A stretch of DNA of 35,565 bases. It comes from a bacterium. Lineage in GTDB: Bacteria; Planctomycetota; Planctomycetia; Planctomycetales; Planctomycetaceae. A program made the position numbers and the translations under genes. Shown piece by piece: positions 17,159 through 24,622 of the stretch. The stretch spans positions 1-35,565 of the forward strand of contig WGMU01000002.1 in NCBI GenBank assembly GCA_016124895.1. The letters run 5' to 3'. Below the pieces are notes generated by a model. The model was not told the origin of the DNA. It made no database searches and was given only the letters and a program-made list of their open reading frames with translations. Numbering within the stretch: the first letter of the stretch is position 1; the number at the start of each line of letters is the position of its first letter.

Positions 17159-18481
17159 GTGATTTCTCTGTTTCTCCGTACGATGCAACTGGGCTTTAAA
17201 AGTCTGTTGCTCCACAAGCTGCGATCCGCTCTGGCGATGATCGGGATTCTGATCGGCGTGACTGCGGTCATCTGGCTCGTCGCTCTGGGAGAAGGAGTCA
17301 GCGAGCAGGCGCAGCGGCAGATTCAGGAACTCGGGGCGCGAAATGTCATTGTCAAGAGTGTCAAGCCGGCGACGACGGGAGGCGGTGAAGGCAGCATGGT
17401 GGCGATCTATGGATTGACCACTTCCGACTTCGATCGTGTGATGACGATCGATATGGTGCAGCGCGCAGTCCCCATGCGCGAGGTCACCAAAGAGGCTCGC
17501 CACGCAGACAGTCTGCTGGAGGTGGCACTGATTGGCTGCACGCCGGCGTACGAGGAGATCAACCACCTTGCCATGCAGCAGGGTCGGTTCCTGGAGGGCC
17601 GTGACAATCTCGAAAAAGCCAACGTCTGCGTGCTCGCAGCGGGTGCGGCCACAGAGCTGTTCCCCCTCGAAAACCCCATTGGCCAACGCGTGCAGATCGA
17701 CCTCGATTTCTACACAGTCGTTGGTGTGACACGGGAACGCAGCGCATCTGCTTCGATTGGCAGCAGTCTGATCGGCCGCGAATACAACAAGGATATCTAC
17801 ATTCCCTTCGAGACGTTCCGCGCCCGACTGGGAGATGAAATTATTACTGCGACATCAGGCCAGCGGTCCGGTGAGCTGGTTGAAATCAGCCAGATCACGG
17901 TCACCGTCGACAGGATTGAAGACGTTGAAGAGGTCGCTGCGATCATCGGCATTCAACTGGAGCGGTTCCATAAAGATGCTGACTACTCGATCGTTGTTCC
18001 GAAAGAACTGCTGCGTCAGGCGAAGATGTTGAGGTCACTGTTCAATGCACTGCTGGTACTGATTGCCGGTATTTCGCTCATCGTCGGCGGCATCGGCATC
18101 ATGAATATCATGCTGGCGACAGTGACTGAACGAACTCGTGAAATCGGCGTACGCCGTGCGCTGGGCGCGAAGCGCAGTGACATCATCACTCAGTTTCTGG
18201 CCGAGACGATCGTGCTGACGGGACTTGGCGGAATGCTGGGCGTCGCTGCGGGGTTCCTGTGTGGTCCATCGGTGAAATACACGCTCATGACGATTCAGTT
18301 TGTGCGGCCTGACATGTGGCGCTCGCTGCCGCCGACAATCCGCGATCTGGAGCCAATCATTGCGACGTGGTCGGTGCTGGCTGCATTTCTGATCTCGGTT
18401 TGCGTCGGTGTAATTTTCGGCATCTATCCCGCCCGCCGTGCCGCCTTGATGGACCCAATCGAAGCTCTTCGGCACGAATAG
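17159..18481 (+). CDS. FtsX/MacB-type ABC transporter permease
   Basis: A 440-residue inner-membrane permease. It has one N-terminal membrane helix (SALAMIGILIGVTAVIWLVALGEG, ~22-45), a MacB periplasmic core domain (~50-280) and the C-terminal FtsX domain with three helices. The FtsX domain starts at LIAGISLIVGGIGIMNIMLATVTERTREIGVRRALGAKR, the best-known signature of MacB/LolC-type permeases, and ends IFGIYPARRAALMDPIEALRHE. Start is GTG 17159 with GAGG nine bases upstream; ATG 17183 is possible but would cut the N-terminal amphipathic segment. The adaptor gene lies just upstream, but unlike MacB no ATPase domain is fused and no ATPase gene is next to it in this window. Confidence 0.93.
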   Translation: MISLFLRTMQLGFKSLLLHKLRSALAMIGILIGVTAVIWLVALGEGVSEQAQRQIQELGARNVIVKSVKPATTGGGEGSMVAIYGLTTSDFDRVMTIDMVQRAVPMREVTKEARHADSLLEVALIGCTPAYEEINHLAMQQGRFLEGRDNLEKANVCVLAAGAATELFPLENPIGQRVQIDLDFYTVVGVTRERSASASIGSSLIGREYNKDIYIPFETFRARLGDEIITATSGQRSGELVEISQITVTVDRIEDVEEVAAIIGIQLERFHKDADYSIVVPKELLRQAKMLRSLFNALLVLIAGISLIVGGIGIMNIMLATVTERTREIGVRRALGAKRSDIITQFLAETIVLTGLGGMLGVAAGFLCGPSVKYTLMTIQFVRPDMWRSLPPTIRDLEPIIATWSVLAAFLISVCVGVIFGIYPARRAALMDPIEALRHE

Positions 18482-18493
18482 CAGAGCCTGCCA

Positions 18494-19078
18494 GTGGCAA
18501 TGAATGGACGCTCGACAATCCGGTCTGTCTGTGTGTTTCCAGGTTCTCGGGACGCAGCGATTCTGCGGTATCGCGAGGCGACGGAAGAGCTGGCTCGGGA
18601 ACTGGCTAATCGCAATCTGCGGGTTGTCTACGGTGGAGCCAGCGTTGGTCTGATGCGTGTGCTCGCGGATGCAGCCCTCGACGCTGGAGCAAGTGTGATC
18701 GGCGTCATTCCACGCTGCCTGCTCGACCGCGAGATCGCTCACCGCCACCTGACGGCGCTGCACGTCGTCGAGACCATGCACCAGCGCAAAGAACGGATGG
18801 CGGCTCTGTCTGATGCCTTTGTGCTGCTGCCCGGCGGGTACGGCAGTCTGGAAGAAATTTTCGAAGCAATTACCTGGAACCAGCTCGGTATCCACACCAA
18901 GCCGTGCGTCATTCTCAACGTCGATGGCTATTACAATGCGTTGTTGCAGTTTCTTGAGCGAGCCGTCGCTGACGGTCTTATTGCCAAACAGCTCGCCGCA
19001 CGATTGCTCGTCGCCACGACGCCCGGGGAAGCGCTCGATCTGCTGGGCACGCCGGTTGTTGCCGAGGCACCAAAGTAG
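18494..19078 (+). CDS. LOG-family (TIGR00730) cytokinin-type nucleoside 5'-monophosphate phosphoribohydrolase
   Basis: A 194-residue Rossmann-fold protein with the family motifs MHQRKERM (95-102, usual MHxRK) and PGGYGSLEE (113-121, usual PGGxGTxxE, with Ser for Thr). VVYGGASVGLMRVLADAAL forms the N-terminal nucleotide-binding region. LOG proteins release the base from AMP-like nucleotides; the plant enzymes activate cytokinins and the bacterial ones act in nucleotide salvage or stress. It follows the permease by 12 bases, so it is probably co-transcribed although the functions look unrelated. Start GTG 18494 or ATG 18500. Its stop codon lies inside the left arm of a long inverted repeat. Confidence 0.92.
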   Translation: MAMNGRSTIRSVCVFPGSRDAAILRYREATEELARELANRNLRVVYGGASVGLMRVLADAALDAGASVIGVIPRCLLDREIAHRHLTALHVVETMHQRKERMAALSDAFVLLPGGYGSLEEIFEAITWNQLGIHTKPCVILNVDGYYNALLQFLERAVADGLIAKQLAARLLVATTPGEALDLLGTPVVAEAPK

Positions 19079-19256
19079 CCATCTCGCTCCGCCGGGATGA
19101 GCCGCTTGTCGAGCAGTGCTGGATGCCCGATCGCTCAAAAACTCTGCAGTAAGGGCGAGTATCTTTTGAGGCGAATCGCCGTACACAAGACAGGTGAGCC
19201 TGCGGGACGCGCAACCTGACACCGGCTCATCTCAACGGAGCGAGATGGCTGCTTTG
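19071..19256. repeat. 186-bp element with 34-bp terminal inverted repeats between convergent genes
   Basis: The left arm (19071-19104) and right arm (19223-19256) are inverted copies matching at 30 of 34 positions. Each arm is itself a hairpin (CATCTC pairing with GAGATG or GGGATG around GCTCCG). The element fills the gap between the LOG gene and the convergent oxidoreductase exactly: the LOG stop codon (19076-19078) lies in the left arm and the oxidoreductase stop begins at 19258, one base after the right arm. The layout is that of a BIME (paired REP units) or a MITE. No clear target duplication. Confidence 0.75.
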
Positions 19257-19257
19257 C

Positions 19258-20433
19258 TCAACACATTGGCTGCCAGGTGTTGTCGTTCTGGCTGCTGGCG
19301 ACGCACTGCTCGATGAAGCGGACGCCTTCGACGCCGTCGTACACGTTGGGGTAGACCGTGTTGCAGGCGTCGTGAGCTTCGCCGGTTGCCCGTTTCACCA
19401 TGTCGTCGAATGCTGCCGTGTAGACGTTCGCGAAGGCTTCAAAGAACGCTTCCGGATGACCGGCAGGCAGGCGGCAGGCGGCGATGCCGGATTCGTTCAT
19501 GAAGTCTGCTCCAGGATGCCGGTCGAAGATCTGTTGAGCCTTGCCGGTGCGACGCAGCGTCAGCGTATTCGGCTCTTCCTGCCGCCAGGATAACGAAGCT
19601 TTCTCACCATCGATTTCGATCGACAGATCGTTCAGCCGGCCGTGAGTCACCTGACTGACGGTGATCATGATCAGCGCGTCGTTCTGACAGCGGACGATCG
19701 CGTGACCATAGTCATCGAGCTGCCGGCCTTCTGAGTACGTCATCAGCTTCGCGAGAACTTCCGCCGGCTGCAGACCCGTGATGTAGCGGACGAGGTTGAA
19801 GGCGTGCGTGCCGACGTCGCCGACGGTCGCTCCCGGACCGTTCTTCTCCGGATCGTCTTTCCACATGCCGCGAGCAGCGGGAGCAGCTGGGTCGACGCCG
19901 CGCATCCAACCCTGCACGTAACTGGCCCGGACCGCGCGGATTTCTCCGAGTTCGCCCGACGCGATCATCTCTCGCGCCTGCCGAACGAGCGGATATCCCG
20001 TGTAGTTGTGCGTGAGCGCAAAGACGGCTCCAGTCTGTTCGACCAGTCGAGCAAGCTCCTGAGCATCGGCCAGCCGCGTTGTCATCGGCTTGTCGCAAAT
20101 CACGTTGAACCCGGCTTCGAGCGCTGCCTTCGCCATCGGAAAATGCAGAAAATTCGGCGTCGCGATACTGACGAAGTCGATGCGCTCGTTTTCCGGCCGA
20201 GCGAGTTCGTCATCAAGCAGTGCCTGGAAATCCGTGAAGGCCCGATCCGGATCAACTCCAAAGGCGACGGCTGATTCGCGAGAGCGGTCGAGGTTCGAGG
20301 AGAAGGCACCGGCCACCAGATCAGTACGGCCATCGAGCGTCGCGGCCGTGCGATGCACCTTGCCAATGAACCCGGCCCCGCCACCTCCACACAAGGCCAT
20401 CCGCAGTCGCCGGTTGAGCGGTGAGTTGATCAT
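19258..20433 (-). CDS. Gfo/Idh/MocA family oxidoreductase, cytoplasmic
   Basis: A 391-residue NAD(P)-dependent dehydrogenase. It has the N-terminal Rossmann motif RMALCGGGGAGFIGKVHR, the catalytic-region lysine-proline CDKP (K115), and the GDVGTHAFNLVRYITG segment (~205-220) typical of the family's substrate domain, where D206 and H210 are candidate acid-base residues. No export signal is visible with start ATG 20433, which has AGGA eleven bases upstream. The frame is open to 20754, but this extension is translated from palindromic repeats and is not coding. Members oxidise sugar or inositol hydroxyls; the C-terminal substrate domain resembles inositol/sugar dehydrogenases. It is divergent to the next oxidoreductase gene at 20753, with 319 bases between. 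Confidence 0.9.
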   Translation of the reverse strand: MINSPLNRRLRMALCGGGGAGFIGKVHRTAATLDGRTDLVAGAFSSNLDRSRESAVAFGVDPDRAFTDFQALLDDELARPENERIDFVSIATPNFLHFPMAKAALEAGFNVICDKPMTTRLADAQELARLVEQTGAVFALTHNYTGYPLVRQAREMIASGELGEIRAVRASYVQGWMRGVDPAAPAARGMWKDDPEKNGPGATVGDVGTHAFNLVRYITGLQPAEVLAKLMTYSEGRQLDDYGHAIVRCQNDALIMITVSQVTHGRLNDLSIEIDGEKASLSWRQEEPNTLTLRRTGKAQQIFDRHPGADFMNESGIAACRLPAGHPEAFFEAFANVYTAAFDDMVKRATGEAHDACNTVYPNVYDGVEGVRFIEQCVASSQNDNTWQPMC

Positions 20434-20545
20434 CGTTGCTGGATCCTGATGTCTGTCCGTCGGATTGCGAATCGGAAGCGAAGGCGGAAGACTATCGGTC
20501 GTCATGTGGTCCTGCCACTCGTCTGTTTCACACACCGAGTCGACG

Positions 20546-20604
20546 TGTGCCACTGGCTCTGCCAGTGCAGTGAATAGCGATGCACTGGCAGAGCCAGTGG
20601 CACA
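20546..20604. repeat. Perfect 24-bp inverted repeat (hairpin)
   Basis: The bases 20546-20569 and 20581-20604 are exact reverse complements over 24 positions with an 11-base loop. The stem contains CCACTGGCTCTGCCAGTG, itself a smaller palindrome. It lies between two divergent oxidoreductase genes, so it cannot be a terminator for either. It is a REP-like or MITE-like palindrome. Confidence 0.85.
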
Positions 20605-20619
20605 AATTCGAACTGTGAC

Positions 20620-20696
20620 GGGTGGCTGGGGCTGGACTAAGCTTGCGAAGGAAGCCCCGGGGTTTCGCTCGTACCTCACTCCAACCCCGGCCACCC
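20620..20696. repeat. 77-bp hairpin repeat, copy 1
   Basis: The 17-base ends (20620-20636 and 20680-20696) pair with two mismatches. The inside has a second small palindrome around GAAGGAAGCCCCGGGGTTTC. The full 77 bases match copy 2 at 23742-23818 at 66 positions in the same direction. It lies sixteen bases after the 24-bp palindrome and 56 bases before the start of the next gene. Confidence 0.8.
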
Positions 20697-20752
20697 TCTG
20701 AATCACCTGAATGCAGTAGCCAATCGTCAGCCCAACCAGAAGGAACCTCGCC

Positions 20753-22093
20753 ATGCTCGCAGCACACCAACTGAACCGTCGACGTTTTCTGCAGTCTGCT
20801 GCTGCGGCCGGGTTTGGGCTGCCTTTGATTCAAACCGCCGGACTCGCGGGGCCAAACGAGCAACTGCGGCTGGGCTGCATCGGTGTCGGCGGCAAGGGTT
20901 GGTCGGACATGAACGAGACGGCGGCGAGTCCGCACGTCGTCGTGCAGGCGATCTGCGATATCGACGAAGGCCCGAAGCATCTGGGCCAGGCGGCGGAGAA
21001 GTATCCGCACGCGACGCGCTACACCGACTGGCGTGAACTGCTCGACAAAGAGAAGCTCGATGCCGTGACGGTCTCGACGCCGGACCACATGCACGCGCCG
21101 ATTGCTCTGAGTGCGATCCGTCGCGGCCTGCACGTTTACTGTCAGAAGCCGCTGACGCATACCGTCAAGGAAGCTCGTGTGCTGACAAAGGCTGCGAAGG
21201 AAGCCGGCGTCGTCACTCAGATGGGTAACCAGATTCAGGCGTTTGCCGAGTATCGAACCGCAGTGCAGCTCGTACATGGCGGCGCGATCGGTAAGGTGAA
21301 AGAGGTCTACTCGTGGCAGTCCGGCACGCCGCGGTGGCGGATCGTGGATGACCGACCGGCCGGCAGCGATCCCGTTCCGAAAGGTCTCCACTGGAACGGC
21401 TGGCTCGGCGTCGCACCGAAGCGTCCTTACAAGGCAGACATCTACCATCCGTTTGCCTGGCGGGACTGGCAGGACTTCAGCAACGGACAGCTCGGCGACT
21501 TCGGCTGCCATATCCTCGATCCCGTGACGATGGCGCTGAAGCTGACCGCGCCGACGAAGATCAGCGCCGACGCCCCGCCGATCAACAGCGAAACGTGGAC
21601 GGACTGGGCGACGATCCATTACGAGTTTCCCGGCACGGAGTACACGGCCGGTGATTCGATCAAGGTCACTTGGATCGACGGCGAAGGCGTCAAGCCGGTC
21701 GAGCAACTGAAGGAGATTCTGCCCGAGAATCAGCTTCCGGGTTCGGGTTCCGTGTTGATCGGCGAGAAAGGTTCGCTGCTGATTCCGCACGTCGGCAAGC
21801 CGCGACTGCTGCCGGACGAGAAGTTCGCCGACTACGATGTCCCGCAGCTCGAACGTCTGAGCCATTACGTCCTGTGGGCCGACGCCTGCCGCGGAGTCGG
21901 CTCAACGAACTCGCACTTCGGCTACTCGGGCCGTCTGACGGAAACCGTCCTGCTCGGCACGATCGCGATTCGGCTCACGGGAACGGAACTCTGCTGGGAT
22001 TCCGAGTCAATGACGTTGACGGGGCATCCCAAAGCGGCCGCGATGCTCAGTAAGGATTACCGTCGCGAGTTTGCCGTCGAAGGTCTGGCGTGA
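20753..22093 (+). CDS. Tat-exported Gfo/Idh/MocA family oxidoreductase
   Basis: A 446-residue protein with a twin-arginine leader (NRRRFLQSAAAAGFGLPLIQ, R9-R11) and thus likely exported folded, with the nucleotide already bound, as known for glucose-fructose oxidoreductase. Mature part: Rossmann motif LGCIGVGGKGW (GVGGKG 44-49), DAVTVSTPDHMHAPIAL, and CQKPLTH (K132) in the place of the usual EKP. A long planctomycete-type C-terminal domain carries RDWQDFSNGQLGDFGCHILDP. AAGGA lies eight bases before ATG 20753. This subgroup is very common in planctomycetes next to DUF1080 and ThuA genes. It is followed by a 324-base region of palindromes. Confidence 0.93.
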   Translation: MLAAHQLNRRRFLQSAAAAGFGLPLIQTAGLAGPNEQLRLGCIGVGGKGWSDMNETAASPHVVVQAICDIDEGPKHLGQAAEKYPHATRYTDWRELLDKEKLDAVTVSTPDHMHAPIALSAIRRGLHVYCQKPLTHTVKEARVLTKAAKEAGVVTQMGNQIQAFAEYRTAVQLVHGGAIGKVKEVYSWQSGTPRWRIVDDRPAGSDPVPKGLHWNGWLGVAPKRPYKADIYHPFAWRDWQDFSNGQLGDFGCHILDPVTMALKLTAPTKISADAPPINSETWTDWATIHYEFPGTEYTAGDSIKVTWIDGEGVKPVEQLKEILPENQLPGSGSVLIGEKGSLLIPHVGKPRLLPDEKFADYDVPQLERLSHYVLWADACRGVGSTNSHFGYSGRLTETVLLGTIAIRLTGTELCWDSESMTLTGHPKAAAMLSKDYRREFAVEGLA

Positions 22094-22100
22094 GCGGCAA

Positions 22101-22288
22101 CTGTAGGCAGGTTTTTCCAAAACCTGCGAAGGCGCTGAGTCTGTTTGGTAAACCACATTCGCTTTGCCACGGAGAGATGGCGACGGTTTCGAAAGTCAGT
22201 CGAGACTGGCGTCGTCCGATGTGCAGATCAAGTCAAACGATCGATGCGTTTCGGACGAATTGCCGGTTTCGGAGAAACCGGCCTACAG
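22101..22288. repeat. Pair of oppositely oriented 27-bp hairpins (BIME/MITE-like)
   Basis: A hairpin at 22101-22127 (GCAGGTTTT-TCC-AAAACCTGC) and one at 22262-22288 (GCCGGTTTC-GGA-GAAACCGGC) are inverted copies of one another, matching at 23 of 27 positions, with CTGTAGGC and GCCTACAG at the outer ends. The 134 bases between are non-coding. A third palindrome of another type (CCCACGC-AGA-GCATGGG, one mismatch) is at 22362-22378, so most of the 324-base gap 22094-22417 is repeats. Confidence 0.7.
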
Positions 22289-22417
22289 CTGGTTGCGAAA
22301 CCCGTTCCAACACCCTGCGTTGATTTGGCTGGATGGACGCAGAACGTCCGATGCGGGCGCCCCCACGCAGAGCATGGGAACGAGGACGCTGTTTTCATTC
22401 TCAAGAGGAAGCCCTTC

Positions 22418-22765
22418 ATGCCACAGGTTGACTGGAGTTATCACCGGCCCGGCTGCGATTCGTGTCGGAAGACGCAGGCGTATCTGGCGTCGCATGGGAT
22501 CCTTGAGGCTGAGCAGGTCAATGCGAAACAGACAAAATACGATCGCGCGGGAGCCCTGGCTCTGCTTGGCGGAATCCGCGAGCTGTACGTCACGCGCGGA
22601 CGCAAACTGCTGCACTTCGATCTGAAAACCGAACGGCCCGACGATGACACGATCGCGAGTCTCATTCTCGGTCGGTCCGGTACACTGCGGGCTCCCGTTC
22701 TGCGTCGCGGGAAGTCGCTGATTGTGGGCTTCTCGCCAGACGCGTATGACAAAGTTCTCTCGTAA
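22418..22765 (+). CDS. ArsC/Spx-like thioredoxin-fold protein
   Basis: A 115-residue protein with WSYHRPGCDSCRKTQAYLASHGI at the N-terminus: a CxxC pair (C13, C16) at the place of the ArsC active-site cysteine, followed by the RKTQ helix typical of the ArsC/Spx family. TLRAPVLRRGKSLIVGF forms the C-terminal strand region with the cis-proline (RAP). It could be a glutaredoxin-type reductase or a redox-sensing protein; it lacks an Spx-type RNA polymerase context that I can see. AGAGGA lies before ATG 22418; the longer frame to 22145 crosses palindromic repeats and is not coding. It is on the same strand as the following ThuA gene with a 59-base gap. Confidence 0.82.
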   Translation: MPQVDWSYHRPGCDSCRKTQAYLASHGILEAEQVNAKQTKYDRAGALALLGGIRELYVTRGRKLLHFDLKTERPDDDTIASLILGRSGTLRAPVLRRGKSLIVGFSPDAYDKVLS

Positions 22766-22824
22766 CGGCGCGTTTCAACACTGCAACTGCCGGCTCAAAT
22801 CAAAACCTGGAAAGGAAACGTGTG

Positions 22825-23697
22825 ATGAAACTGACTCGTCTGCTGTTGAGCCTTCTGGCTCTGTCGGTACTGGTCTCGGCGTCTGACTCGAGGGCGGCCG
22901 AAAAGAAGGCTCGCGCGCTCATGCTGACTAACAGCAAAGAGTTCACTCACGGCCCGGTTCGCCGCAAGGACGGCAAGCTGGCGACATCGGAAATCGCGAT
23001 GACGCAACTCGGTCAGCAGACCGGGCTGTTCGACGTTGTCTGCACACAGGAGCCGACGGATATCAATCGTGAAAACCTGAAGAACTATGACCTGGTAATC
23101 TTCTACACGCAGTCGGCCAGTGAACTCGGCATTGAAGACGGAGAGAAAGAGTATTTCGTCAACGAATGGCTGAAGCAGAAAGGGCACGGGTTTATCGGCT
23201 TCCACTCAGCCGCGGACACGTACCGGGCTTCCAATGACGAGCAGAACCAGAAGTGGAAGTGGTACTGGGAGATGATCGGCGGCACGTTCGACGGGCATCC
23301 GTGGAATGCCGGCAACACCGTGACGATTACCGTCGACGATCCCAAACACCCGGCGACTCGCGGCTTCCTGCCCGAGTTTCAGATCAAGGACGAGATCTAC
23401 CAGTACAAGAACTGGCAGCCGGAAAAGGTTCACGTTCTGATGAGCCTGAACATGGAGAAGTGCGAACCGAAGATGCCCTACCAGGTGCCGGTGTCGTGGG
23501 TGAAGAACTGGGGCGACGGCAAGGTCTACTTCACCAACCTCGGCCACAACGATTCAACCTGGACCGACAGGCGGTTCCTGGATTCCGTCGAAGGCGGTGT
23601 CCGCTGGGTGCTGGGGCTGGATGCAGGTGACGCAACGCCGAATCCGGAAGTCTCGGCTGCGGAGGATGCGAAGGCCAAAGCGGCAGCGAAGAAGTAG
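22825..23697 (+). CDS. Secreted ThuA-domain protein
   Basis: A 290-residue protein with a Sec signal (MKLTRLLLSLLALSVLVSASDSRAA). The ThuA-like fold follows: KKARALMLTNSKEFTHGPVRRKDG, NYDLVIFYTQSASELGIED, KGHGFIGFHSAADTY, and DPKHPATRGFLPEFQIKDEIYQY, ending with GKVYFTNLGHNDSTW. This set of motifs is typical of the planctomycete/bacteroidete group often named trehalose-utilisation ThuA. AAAGGA precedes ATG 22825 (GTG 22822 is in frame). The Ala/Lys-rich end is family-variable. It is the first of four same-strand genes (ThuA, DUF1080, SGNH, TIM-barrel) that likely act on carbohydrates outside the cytoplasm. Confidence 0.9.
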   Translation: MKLTRLLLSLLALSVLVSASDSRAAEKKARALMLTNSKEFTHGPVRRKDGKLATSEIAMTQLGQQTGLFDVVCTQEPTDINRENLKNYDLVIFYTQSASELGIEDGEKEYFVNEWLKQKGHGFIGFHSAADTYRASNDEQNQKWKWYWEMIGGTFDGHPWNAGNTVTITVDDPKHPATRGFLPEFQIKDEIYQYKNWQPEKVHVLMSLNMEKCEPKMPYQVPVSWVKNWGDGKVYFTNLGHNDSTWTDRRFLDSVEGGVRWVLGLDAGDATPNPEVSAAEDAKAKAAAKK

Positions 23698-23741
23698 CCG
23701 CAGTAACCGTTGCAGGCACCCTTGTGCTCAATTTTCTGGAA

Positions 23742-23818
23742 GGGTGGCCGAGGCTGGACTGAGCCTGCGAAGGAAGCCCCGAGGCTTCGCTCGGCCCTCG
23801 CTCCAGCCCCGGCTACCC
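23742..23818. repeat. 77-bp hairpin repeat, copy 2
   Basis: This matches copy 1 at 20620-20696 at 66 of 77 positions in the same direction; the ends (23742-23758 and 23802-23818) pair with two mismatches, and several differences between the copies keep the stem. It lies between the ThuA and DUF1080 genes of one apparent operon. No T tract, so probably not an ordinary terminator, though it could stabilise or divide the transcript. Confidence 0.8.
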
Positions 23819-23911
23819 TCTCTGTATTCAGGGTCGAACGTGGGGGTTTACGACAACGATGGCGGAACATGGTCGACTCGCCATCCAACTCTGACGAAGA
23901 GAAGACGGTCA

Positions 23912-24619
23912 ATGAAAAACGTACTGCTGCAATGGCTGGCTGTTGGAGGGCTGGTGCTGGGGAGCGCAACGACCGTGTCCGCCGAGGAGAACTCGTTGAC
24001 GCCGGAAGAGAAAGCGGCTGGCTGGACACTGCTGTTTAATGGCAAAGACCTGACCGGCTGGAAGTGCAGTAACGACAAGCCGATTCAGACGCAGGTCGAG
24101 GATGGCTCGCTGGTGCCGTACAAGTCCGGCGGCTACCTGATCATCAATGAAAAGCAGTTCGGCGACTTCGTACTGAAGTGCGACGTTCGCTGGGAAGATC
24201 CACGGTGCAATTCGGGCATCTTCTTCCGCGTCGAGGATCCGAAGAATCCCGTCAACACCGGTTTCGAGATTCAGGTGATGTCGGGAAAGGGGACCGGCAA
24301 GCACGACCTGGGGGCGATCTACGATCTCGCCCCGACATCGAAGAACGCTGGTAAACCGGACGGCGAATGGAACTCGATCGAAATTCGCTGCAAAGGCCCG
24401 GAGATCAGTGTGAAGGTCAATGGCGAGCAGGTCAGCTCGATTAACTGCGACGACTTCGACAAACCGGGAGTCTGCCCCGACGGCCAGAAGCACAAATACA
24501 AACTCAACGGCCAGCCGCGTGCCGTGAAGGATTTCGCTCGCCGCGGTTACCTGGGCTTTCAGGATCACGGCCACAAGGTCTGGTACCGCAACGTCAAGCT
24601 GCTCGAACTGAAAGACTGA
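23912..24619 (+). CDS. DUF1080 / 3-keto-disaccharide hydrolase domain protein, secreted
   Basis: A 235-residue protein with a Sec signal (MKNVLLQWLAVGGLVLGSATTVSA). The DUF1080 (3keto-disac_hyd, concanavalin-like) domain fills the rest: GWTLLFNGKDLTGWK, FGDFVLKCDVRWEDPRCNSGIFFRV, FEIQVMSGKGTGKHDLGAIYDL, GEWNSIEIRCKGPEISVKVNG, and RRGYLGFQDHGHKVWYRNVKL. Members cleave 3-keto-glycosides produced by Gfo/Idh/MocA dehydrogenases. The ATG at 23912 is followed by a proper signal peptide; the upstream frame from 23597 crosses the ThuA end and a repeat and is not coding. It is followed by the SGNH gene after three bases. Confidence 0.93.
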   Translation: MKNVLLQWLAVGGLVLGSATTVSAEENSLTPEEKAAGWTLLFNGKDLTGWKCSNDKPIQTQVEDGSLVPYKSGGYLIINEKQFGDFVLKCDVRWEDPRCNSGIFFRVEDPKNPVNTGFEIQVMSGKGTGKHDLGAIYDLAPTSKNAGKPDGEWNSIEIRCKGPEISVKVNGEQVSSINCDDFDKPGVCPDGQKHKYKLNGQPRAVKDFARRGYLGFQDHGHKVWYRNVKLLELKD

Positions 24620-24622
24620 CCC

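Noticed and set aside
18035-19222. 395-residue minus-strand open frame.
   Set aside because: Antisense to the FtsX permease C-terminus and the LOG gene, both of which have firm motifs.
20434-20754. 107-residue N-terminal extension of the minus-strand oxidoreductase.
   Set aside because: Encoded by the 24-bp palindrome and the 77-bp repeat; the Rossmann fold starts properly after ATG 20433.
20528-21865. 445-residue minus-strand open frame.
   Set aside because: Antisense to the Tat oxidoreductase and running through palindromic repeats.
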